Origin: CAVQWT01 sp963810815
GTDB taxonomy: Bacteria > Pseudomonadota > Gammaproteobacteria > Burkholderiales > Casimicrobiaceae
Reading direction: 5' to 3'
Assembly (NCBI GenBank): GCA_963810815.1
Contig: CAWEPB010000010.1
Span: forward strand, 7,458-71,457
Length of the DNA stretch: 64,000 nucleotides
The notes below the pieces were generated by a model. That model saw only the letters and a program-made list of their open reading frames with translations, was not told the origin of the DNA and made no database searches. Each line of letters starts with the position of its first letter. Position 1 is the first letter of the stretch. The translations under genes and the position numbers were made by a program. Of the stretch, positions 29,509 to 36,243 are shown piece by piece.

Positions 29509-30074
29509 GCCTTCCCGCCGTCCGGCGAGGCTGCGCGGACTTCACCGGCGACCAGCGCCGCGCCCATGTGCCGCGTCATCATGTAGAAGCCGGCCAGCCC
29601 CAGCAGCGCGAACCCGGGCACCATCAGCAGCGGTCCCCACCATTGCGGCAGGCCGAGGATCATCGTCTCCTCCCCGGAGAGCCGGAGCGTGACGGTGGCG
29701 GCCGCCGTCCGCCACGCGAGCAGCGCGCCGAACACGCCGACCAGCATCGAGCCGGCGGCGTCGAGCCACTGGACGACCGCGGGCCGCAGGTTCTGCGTGA
29801 AGAAGTCCACCTTGACGTCGCCGCCGACGAGGTGGCAGTAAGCGAAGAACGTCGAGCTCGCCACCGCGGCGCAGATCTGCAGCAGCTCGACGTCCCCCGG
29901 CACCGGCGCGCTGAAGAGCTTGCGTCCGGTGATCGACACGATCGACATCGCGACCAGGGCGACGAACACCAGGCCGCCGGCGATGGCCATGACCTTGCTG
30001 GCGAGGAGCAGCACGCGGCCCAGCGGGCCGAAGGTCATCGCCGGCGCGGACAGCGGGTTGCCGTCGCCCTGCAT
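29505..30074 (-). CDS. dctQ: TRAP transporter small permease (DctQ)
   Basis: A 189-residue membrane protein with four hydrophobic segments. The DctQ-type blocks are VALVAMSIVSITGRKLFSAP and GDVELLQICAAVASSTFFAY. It bridges the binding protein and DctM. It starts seven bases after the dctP stop. The first 15 residues before the helix are polar; an in-frame ATG at codon 13 is an alternative start. Confidence 0.9.
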   Translation of the reverse strand: MQGDGNPLSAPAMTFGPLGRVLLLASKVMAIAGGLVFVALVAMSIVSITGRKLFSAPVPGDVELLQICAAVASSTFFAYCHLVGGDVKVDFFTQNLRPAVVQWLDAAGSMLVGVFGALLAWRTAAATVTLRLSGEETMILGLPQWWGPLLMVPGFALLGLAGFYMMTRHMGAALVAGEVRAASPDGGKA

Positions 30075-30081
30075 CGCGGCC

Positions 30082-31104
30082 TCAGCGGCCCGAGTTCTTG
30101 ACGATCAGCGCCTTCGCGCCGTCGAGCAGCTGCTTGCCGTTCGCGCCCTTGGCCGTCATGTCGGCGACCCAGGCGTCGGCGATCGGCTGTCCGAGCTTGA
30201 CCCAGTTCTCGAGTTCTTCCTTCGGGATCACGTTGACCGTCCCCGGCGCGACGGTCTTCTTGCCAATGACGTCGGCCTCGATGAACGCGCGGCCGATCTC
30301 GCCCGACAGCGTCACGCCGCTGTTGGCGTCGATGACCTTCTTGAGGTCGGGCGGCAGCGCGTCGTACTTCGCCTTGTTCATCGCGAAGATGAACGTCGAC
30401 GTGTAGAACGCCGGCATCGCCGGGTCGGTCTCGGCGTGGAACTTGGTCAGGTCCTGAACCTTGACCGCCGGCACGACCTCCCAGGGAATGACGGCGCCGT
30501 CGATCACGCCCTTGGACAGCGCTTCGCTGACCTGCGGCACCGGCATCGCCACGGGGGTCGCGCCCAGCGCGGCGAGGAAGCGGTTGGTCTGGCGCGTGGG
30601 CGCGCGGACCTTCAGGCCCTTGAGGTCGGCGACCGTCTTGATCTGCTTGCTGGTCGTGTGGAAGACCCCGGGCCCGTGGACGTGCGTGGCCAGCAGCTTG
30701 ACGTCGCCGAACTCGGCGGGCGCGTATTGCTGCACGTACTCCCACAGCGCCTTGCTGGTCCCTTCGGCGCTGCGCATCATGAACGGCAGCTCGAACACCT
30801 CGACCGCCGGGAAGCGGCCGGCGGTGTAGCCGGGGAGCGTCCAGATCACGTCGACGACGCCGTCCTTGACCTGGTCGTAGAGCTGCGGCGGCGTGCCGCC
30901 GAGCTGCATCGACGGGTAGATCTGGCACTTGAGCTTGTTGCCGGATTCCTTTGCGATCTTGTCGCACCACGGCGCGATGAACATGGTCTGCGCGGCCGAA
31001 CCCGCGGGCAGGAAGTGGTGCACCTTCAGCGTGACGTCCTGCGCCTGCGCCGGGGACTGCGCGACCAGCAGAGCGGCCGCGGCCGCGATAATGACTTGCT
31101 TCAT
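30082..31104 (-). CDS. dctP: TRAP transporter substrate-binding protein (DctP)
   Basis: A 340-residue periplasmic receptor. The signal peptide MKQVIIAAAAALLVAQSPAQ is cleaved after QAQ near residue 22. It carries KVHHFLPAGSAAQTMFIAPW and the segment LKGLKVRAPTRQTNRFLAAL with the Arg that in DctP proteins binds the carboxylate of the ligand. The ribosome site ggaggcaac lies before the ATG. It is the first gene of the run dctP-dctQ-dctM-galA-tctC, and its leader has two inverted repeats. Confidence 0.92.
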   Translation of the reverse strand: MKQVIIAAAAALLVAQSPAQAQDVTLKVHHFLPAGSAAQTMFIAPWCDKIAKESGNKLKCQIYPSMQLGGTPPQLYDQVKDGVVDVIWTLPGYTAGRFPAVEVFELPFMMRSAEGTSKALWEYVQQYAPAEFGDVKLLATHVHGPGVFHTTSKQIKTVADLKGLKVRAPTRQTNRFLAALGATPVAMPVPQVSEALSKGVIDGAVIPWEVVPAVKVQDLTKFHAETDPAMPAFYTSTFIFAMNKAKYDALPPDLKKVIDANSGVTLSGEIGRAFIEADVIGKKTVAPGTVNVIPKEELENWVKLGQPIADAWVADMTAKGANGKQLLDGAKALIVKNSGR

Positions 31105-31439
31105 GTTGCCTCCGTAGTGCGGTTGCAGGAACCCGTCTGGTGCGCGCCGTCCGGCGCGCGAGCGGGCTTGGATTTCAGGCTCCGGGATCGTTCCCGGGGT
31201 GGTCAATGTAGCGCAGTCCGGCGCGGGCGCCTCGTCCCGCCGGTCGCGGCGGTCGAGCCCCGGCACGCCGACGGGGAGCCGCGCGCGGTTCGCCGGGCGA
31301 CGTCGCGCTGGCCCTGCCCCCTGGCGTCGACCGCCCGGGAGAATACCGGAATGTCCATTTCGCGCAACTCGCGCCCGTCGCAACGTCGGCCCCGGCACAG
31401 TGCCGCGATCGCCGGCGGCGGGTCCGCGCCGGGGACCGG
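31105..31439. other. 335-base intergenic region with two inverted repeats
   Basis: This gap separates the ceramidase-like gene from dctP, both on the minus strand. It holds GCGCGCC/GGCGCGC at 31142-31148 and 31153-31159, and CCGGGA/TCCCGG at 31182-31187 and 31192-31197. Either could be a regulator site or a leader hairpin. TTGACC-like bases appear near 31204 on the minus strand without a matching -10 box. No convincing gene is present. Confidence 0.45.
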
Positions 31440-32255
31440 CTAGCGCGAAGGTTGCAGGGCGGCGGTCGCGGCGGGGAGGAGACGGCGCTGCCGCAGCCAG
31501 CCGAACAGGCAGGCGATCACCGCGCCGGAGAAGAGGTGCTTGAGGTTGTGCCCGCTGGCGATGCCTCCGGTGAGGTCCCAGATCTGCCAGTCCAGCCGCT
31601 CGCAGATCGTCTCCGCGACGTCGAAGGCGACCGCCGCCCACAGCCAGCCCGAGCCCGAGTGCCGCGGCGGGCGCAGGATCAGCAGCGTCAGCACCGCGAC
31701 GGTGGCGCCGATGCGCATCACCAGGTACAGCAGCAGGTCGCCGCGGCCGGCGGCCTCGGTGAACCCCCACAGCAGCACGCCGCCGACAGCGACCAGCCCG
31801 AACGGCAGCAATGCCTCGCGGCCGAACGGCGGCGACACCCGATCGGCGAGCACCAGCGCCAGCACCGACGTCAGCAGCAGCGACATCGGCAGCCGGTCCC
31901 ACACCAGCCGCTCGTTCGACGGATCCCAGTGGTAGTACGCCGAGCCGAACGCGGTGAGGATCGCGGCCACCACCGCCAGGCGGTACGCCGGCCGGTCGTC
32001 GCCGGTCACCGTCACCTGCCGGTACAGCAGCGCGCCCCACAGGCCGGAGATCAGGATCGCGAGGTTGGTCAGCACGTCGCCCGCGCGCGGCACGAAACCC
32101 AGCTGGCGGGTGTCGGCGAAATCGTGGTAGCTCAGCCACTGCGGCAGCGGGCCGAACACCAGCCGCAGGATGGCGTAGAGCAGCACCGCGACGCCAGCCA
32201 GTTCCCACGCCTGCTGCCGTTCGGTGACCGGGCCCCGGAACTTCGTGAAGAGCAT
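31440..32255 (-). CDS. ceramidase-domain (CREST superfamily) membrane protein
   Basis: A 271-residue protein with about seven hydrophobic segments. The CREST metal and catalytic pattern is complete: Ser-x3-His in FGSAYYHWDPSNERLVWDRL, an Asp in the same block, and His-x3-His in ASGHNLKHLFSG. CREST members are membrane hydrolases acting on amide-linked or phosphoester lipids, such as eukaryotic alkaline ceramidases. Bacterial substrates are mostly unknown. The gene ends 185 bases before other minus-strand regulatory sequence. Family is fairly sure, substrate not. Confidence 0.82.
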   Translation of the reverse strand: MLFTKFRGPVTERQQAWELAGVAVLLYAILRLVFGPLPQWLSYHDFADTRQLGFVPRAGDVLTNLAILISGLWGALLYRQVTVTGDDRPAYRLAVVAAILTAFGSAYYHWDPSNERLVWDRLPMSLLLTSVLALVLADRVSPPFGREALLPFGLVAVGGVLLWGFTEAAGRGDLLLYLVMRIGATVAVLTLLILRPPRHSGSGWLWAAVAFDVAETICERLDWQIWDLTGGIASGHNLKHLFSGAVIACLFGWLRQRRLLPAATAALQPSR

Positions 32256-32269
32256 CGCGGTGTCGACGC

Positions 32270-33253
32270 CTACTGCAGGCGCGGCTTCTTGAGGAACGAT
32301 CCACGGTCGGCGGAACGCAGTTCCACCGTCCGCGAGGCTCCGCCGCGGCTGAGCACCAGCGGCACGGCGACGCCGGCCGGGCCCGAGCGCCAGACGGCGC
32401 GATAGAACTCGGGCAGCGTCGTCACGCGCACGCCGGCGGCCTCGACGACGCCGTCGCCCGGACGCACGCCGGCGCGGTCGGCAGGTCCGCCGGTGGCGAC
32501 GCCCTGGACGATCAACCGGCCCTCGTCCTCGGCGGTGTAGATGCCAAGCCAGGGCCGCGCGGGATGGCGCGACCCGCCGTGGCTACGCAGGTCGTCGAGT
32601 ATCGGCGCCAGCAACTCGACCGGCACGAACATGTTGCCCTTGATCTCGTCGTCGCCGTCGCGCTCCTGCACGAACAGCGAACCCAGGCCGACGAGCATCC
32701 CGTGCGCATCGACCAGCGCGGCGCCGCTCCACTCCGGATGCGGGGGCCGGATGAACAGCGCCTCGTCGAGCAGATACTCCCAGTAGCCGGCGAATTCCCG
32801 CTTGGCGAACACGCGCGCGGCGAGCGCGTGCGCGCGGCCGCCGTGGCTCAGCGCGTAGACCTCGGCGCCGACGTCGATCGCGGCGAGCGCGCCGGGCTTC
32901 GCCATCGCCAGCGGCGGCACCTCGAGGCGGGCGAGCGGCTGGACCAGCCCGAAGCCGGTGGCGAAGTCGTAGGCAAGCGACGTCGCGGGCACGACGCGGC
33001 CGTCGTGGGCCGTGAGCCAGATCGTTTCCGCTTCGGTGATCAGGTAGCCGATGGTCAGCACCAGGCCGTCGTCGCCGATGACCACGCCGTTGCCGGTGCG
33101 GTCGGTGCCGAGGATCGATGCCGTGAACGCGTCCTCCGGCACTTCGGCGTGCAGCGCGACGATGGCGTTCATCGTCGCGGCGAGATCGAAGCGAACCTCG
33201 GCGGCCTTCGGCTGCAGGCTCGGTGGAAATGCCCAGTGGTTGGGATCGGCCAT
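32270..33253 (-). CDS. HtrA-like protein with degenerate catalytic triad and C-terminal PDZ
   Basis: A 327-residue protein with a trypsin-like domain (about residues 25-225) and a PDZ domain (about 233-315). In the position where HtrA has the catalytic His (TNNHVV) it reads LTIGYLI, giving Tyr70. The Asp position reads DFATGFGLV, giving Gly100. Only the Ser is kept (EWSGAALV, Ser176). It is therefore probably not a protease. No signal peptide is seen, so it may be cytosolic. It begins at the ATG at 33253 and ends 14 bases before the ceramidase-like gene, making a likely two-gene unit. Confidence 0.85.
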   Translation of the reverse strand: MADPNHWAFPPSLQPKAAEVRFDLAATMNAIVALHAEVPEDAFTASILGTDRTGNGVVIGDDGLVLTIGYLITEAETIWLTAHDGRVVPATSLAYDFATGFGLVQPLARLEVPPLAMAKPGALAAIDVGAEVYALSHGGRAHALAARVFAKREFAGYWEYLLDEALFIRPPHPEWSGAALVDAHGMLVGLGSLFVQERDGDDEIKGNMFVPVELLAPILDDLRSHGGSRHPARPWLGIYTAEDEGRLIVQGVATGGPADRAGVRPGDGVVEAAGVRVTTLPEFYRAVWRSGPAGVAVPLVLSRGGASRTVELRSADRGSFLKKPRLQ

Positions 33254-33437
33254 GGATCGGTCGGCGCGAAGCGCGATGGAAGGATGAATGGACAGGTGAG
33301 CGACGGTCGCGCGGGATTGCGTCCGCAGCCGGGTGCGGCGACGGGCGCCTCGGCGCGGGACTCGTCCGCCGTGCGGCCCGGGCGCGCTCATCTTACGCGA
33401 CTCATGCAGAATACGCGCTCGCCCGGAGGATTCCGCC

Positions 33438-34151
33438 ATGTCCCGTCGCCGAAACCCACGCCCCGCCGCCGTCGCCGCGGCCATCGCCCTTGCCGCCGCG
33501 CTGGCGGCCTCGCCGGTCGTCGTCGCGCAGGTGCCGCCCACGCCCGCCGACCGCGCCGCGTACCAGGGACTGTTCGCCGCCGCGCAGCAGGGCGACGCCA
33601 ACGCCATCGCCAGACTCGCCGCCGGGGGCGCCGATCCGAACGCGCGCGACGGCCACGGCCGCACGCCGCTGCACGTGGCGGCGTTCGCCGGGCGGCACGA
33701 CGCGATCCGCGCGCTGGCCAAGGCCGGCGCCGACCCGAACGCGCTGGAGAACGACCGCTACGACATCGTCACCATCGCCGCGGTAGCCAACGACGTGCCG
33801 ACGCTCAAGGTCGCGCTGGCGATCGGCGGCAAGGCCACCAACGTCACCAGCCGCTACGACGGCACGGCGCTGATCGCGGCGGCCCACCTCGGCAACGACG
33901 GCGTCGTGCGCGAACTCATCGGTGCGCGCGCCCCGCTCGATCACGTCAACAACCTGGGGTGGACGGCGCTGATCGAGTCGATCGTGCTGGGCAACGGCGG
34001 GGCGCGCCACATCGCGACGCTGAAGGCGCTGGTCGACGCCGGCGCGAACGTCAATCTCGCCGACCGCAGCGGCACGACGCCGCTCGCGCTGGCGAAGGGC
34101 CGCGGCTACGGCGACATGGTCGCGCTGCTGCAGAAGGCCGGTGCGCGCTGA
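33438..34151 (+). CDS. exported ankyrin-repeat protein
   Basis: A 237-residue protein with a signal peptide (AAIALAAALAASPVVVAQ, cleavage near residue 31) followed by about six ankyrin repeats, for example GADPNARDGHGRTPLHVAAF and GANVNLADRSGTTPLALAKG. Ankyrin arrays bind other proteins, and this one would do so in the periplasm. The ribosome site cggagg precedes the ATG at 33438. It is divergent from the pseudo-HtrA gene; no partner is evident. Confidence 0.88.
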   Translation: MSRRRNPRPAAVAAAIALAAALAASPVVVAQVPPTPADRAAYQGLFAAAQQGDANAIARLAAGGADPNARDGHGRTPLHVAAFAGRHDAIRALAKAGADPNALENDRYDIVTIAAVANDVPTLKVALAIGGKATNVTSRYDGTALIAAAHLGNDGVVRELIGARAPLDHVNNLGWTALIESIVLGNGGARHIATLKALVDAGANVNLADRSGTTPLALAKGRGYGDMVALLQKAGAR

Positions 34152-34285
34152 CGCGGCGCACGCGCGGCGCTCCGCGACTCGCCGGCTCCGGAGCCCACCC
34201 GCTCCGCAATCCGCCCGCTCCGTGATCTGACGCTCCGTTCCCGTTCCCGCGCCCCGGGGCCCACCAACCGACGGCAACCGACCCC

Positions 34286-34777
34286 ATGCTCACCACGATC
34301 AAGACCTTCTTCGACCGCCAGTTCGGCGACGCCGCGGACCTGCGCGACGACCGCCATACGATCGAAGTCGCGACCGCCGCACTGCTGACCGAAATCGTGC
34401 GCATGGACGGCAGCACCGATCCGGCCGAGCGCGAGGCCGTGCTGCGCGCGGTGCGCGGCAAGTTCGGCCTGTCCCCAGACGAGGCGCAGGCGCTGATCGA
34501 CCTGGCCGAGGAAGAGGCGCGCGGAGCGACCGACTACTACCAGTTCACGTCGATCATCAACCGGCGCTTCACGCAGGCGCAGAAGGTGCGCGTCGTGCGG
34601 CTGCTGTGGGACGTCGCCTGGGCCGATGCGGTCGCGAGCCCGTACGAGGAGCACCTGATCCGCAAGCTGTCGGACCTGCTTTACGTCGAGCATCGCGACT
34701 ACATCAACGCCAAGCTCGAGGCGCGCGCTGCCGCCGGCGGCGATGCCGCGGCGCCCCGATCGCCGCCACCTTCGTGA
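34286..34777 (+). CDS. TerB-like protein
   Basis: A 163-residue acidic, all-helical cytosolic protein. The core ALLTEIVRMDGSTDPAERE and LLWDVAWADAVASPYEEHLI are the two acidic metal-site repeats of the TerB/DjlA N-terminal fold. TerB-like proteins act in envelope-stress and tellurite-type responses, but single genes like this have no set role. The stop overlaps the GTG of the next gene (GTGA), so the TonB-like repeat protein is probably its translational partner. Confidence 0.88.
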   Translation: MLTTIKTFFDRQFGDAADLRDDRHTIEVATAALLTEIVRMDGSTDPAEREAVLRAVRGKFGLSPDEAQALIDLAEEEARGATDYYQFTSIINRRFTQAQKVRVVRLLWDVAWADAVASPYEEHLIRKLSDLLYVEHRDYINAKLEARAAAGGDAAAPRSPPPS

Positions 34778-36216
34778 CGACGACGCGCCGGGTTTCGGCA
34801 TCGGCGACCGCGGCATCCGCCACCGCGGTCCGGCCGGTCGTTCGCCGCCCGGTGTCCAGGTCGGTCTCGCGATCGCGCCCCGCCGAGGCGGACGTCTCGA
34901 CACTGCTGCGCTTCGTGCTGCTGTCGATGGCGCTGCACGCGCTGGTCATCCTTGTGTTCGGCACCGCGTCGACCGGCGGGGGTGGCGGCCGCCGTGGCGA
35001 AGGCGCGGCGGGGCCGCTGGAAGTGACACTGCGCGCGCTCGGCGTCGAACCGGTACCCGGCTTCCGGGTCGCTCCCGGCATGGTCGCGCGCTCGCCGGGC
35101 GAAGCGCTGCGGCGCCGCTCGACCGGCGAGGTGCCGGCACCATCGGCGCCTCCCGCACCCCGGCCGGACGACGCACGCCCGGCGCCCGCAGCGCCGGCCC
35201 CGGAGATCGCGCCACCGTTGACCGCTCCGGCGCAGGCGACGCCTCCCGCTGATGCCGCGCCCGTGCTCGACCTCAAGGCATCGGAGTCGGCCGACCGGCC
35301 GCTCGCACCGGTCGCGCCGCTCGAACGCGTCACCGCGCCGTCGATCGAGCGCGACCTCGCCCCGCCGGTCGAATTGAAGGCGCCCGAGCGACCGACCATC
35401 CCCGCGACGCCGCTCGAACGCGTCACCGCACCGTCGGTCCAGCGCGACCTCGCTCCGCCGGTCGAGTTGAAGGCACCCGAGCGGCCGGTCATCCCTGCGA
35501 CGCCGCTCGAACGCGTCACCGCACCGTCGATCGAGCGCGACCTCGCCCCGCCGGTCGAGTTGAAGGCGCCCGAGCGGCCGACCCTTCCCGCGACCCCGCT
35601 CGAACGCGTCACCGCGCCGTCGATCGAGCGCGACCTCGCCCCGCCGGTCGAACTGAAGGCGCCCGAGCGGCCGACCCTTCCCGCGACCCCGCTCGAACGC
35701 GTCACCGCGCCGTCGATCCAGCGCGACCTCGCCCCGCCGGTCGAGTTGAAGGCGCCCGAGCGGCCGGCCATTCCCGCCGTCGCGCCGCCACGGTCCGAGC
35801 CCGGCGTCCCGGCTGCCGCCGCCCCCGCCGCGAGCGGCGCCGCCCCGGTCCCCGCCCCAGCGCGCGGCACCCCCCCGGCCGGCGAACCGCGGCTGCGCTT
35901 CGGCACGCCCGATCCCGGCGAGGAACTCTTCCAGCCGCGCACCGACGTGATGAAGCCGTCGGCCGAGCCGGGCGGAACGCCGCGCCTCGACCTCGACGCG
36001 GCGCGCAGGCGCGCACGGGAAATCACCAGCGAGGGGTCCGGCAAGCGCGGGCTCGTGCCCGCGGTGCCGCCGCCGGCGGAGCGCCGGAACAAGCTCGCCG
36101 AGGACATCGAGAAGGCGGCCAAGCCGGACTGCCGCAACGCCTACCAGGGCATGGGGCTGCTCGCCGCGATACCGCTGATCGCCGGCGCCATCACCGACAG
36201 CCCGTGCCGCTGGTGA
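34774..36216 (+). CDS. TonB-like single-pass protein with proline-rich 31-residue repeats
   Basis: A 480-residue protein. The N terminus is basic, then comes one membrane helix (LLRFVLLSMALHALVILVFG, about residues 45-65) like that of TonB or TolA. A Pro/Ala-rich stretch follows with five copies of a 31-residue unit (PLERVTAPSIERDLAPPVEL and so on) at residues 182-336. The end has a conserved-looking block with two Cys (KPDCRNAYQGMGLL and SPCRW). It probably spans the periplasm from the inner membrane. No TonB C-terminal domain is present. The GTG start overlaps the terB stop; a later start before the helix is possible. Function unknown. Confidence 0.78.
   Translation: MTTTRRVSASATAASATAVRPVVRRPVSRSVSRSRPAEADVSTLLRFVLLSMALHALVILVFGTASTGGGGGRRGEGAAGPLEVTLRALGVEPVPGFRVAPGMVARSPGEALRRRSTGEVPAPSAPPAPRPDDARPAPAAPAPEIAPPLTAPAQATPPADAAPVLDLKASESADRPLAPVAPLERVTAPSIERDLAPPVELKAPERPTIPATPLERVTAPSVQRDLAPPVELKAPERPVIPATPLERVTAPSIERDLAPPVELKAPERPTLPATPLERVTAPSIERDLAPPVELKAPERPTLPATPLERVTAPSIQRDLAPPVELKAPERPAIPAVAPPRSEPGVPAAAAPAASGAAPVPAPARGTPPAGEPRLRFGTPDPGEELFQPRTDVMKPSAEPGGTPRLDLDAARRRAREITSEGSGKRGLVPAVPPPAERRNKLAEDIEKAAKPDCRNAYQGMGLLAAIPLIAGAITDSPCRW
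35317..35781 (+). repeat. five tandem 93-bp coding repeats
   Basis: Units begin at 35317, 35410, 35503, 35596 and 35689, each 93 bases and in frame. They are nearly identical at DNA level, including synonymous positions, so they arose by recent tandem duplication. The encoded unit alternates PLERVTAPS, IERDLAPPV and ELKAPERPT. The last unit diverges in its final codons. Confidence 0.93.
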
Positions 36217-36243
36217 CGCGGCAGGGCGCGCGCGCCGGCGCCG

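Noticed and set aside
35317..35781. Regularly spaced repeats that might suggest a CRISPR array
   Set aside because: Repeats are 93 bases, contiguous, without spacers, and encode an in-frame peptide; no cas genes are present.
34704..36137. A 477-codon minus-strand frame with repeats opposite the TonB-like protein
   Set aside because: Its repeats are only the complement of the 93-bp coding repeats; the plus strand has the membrane helix and coupled start.
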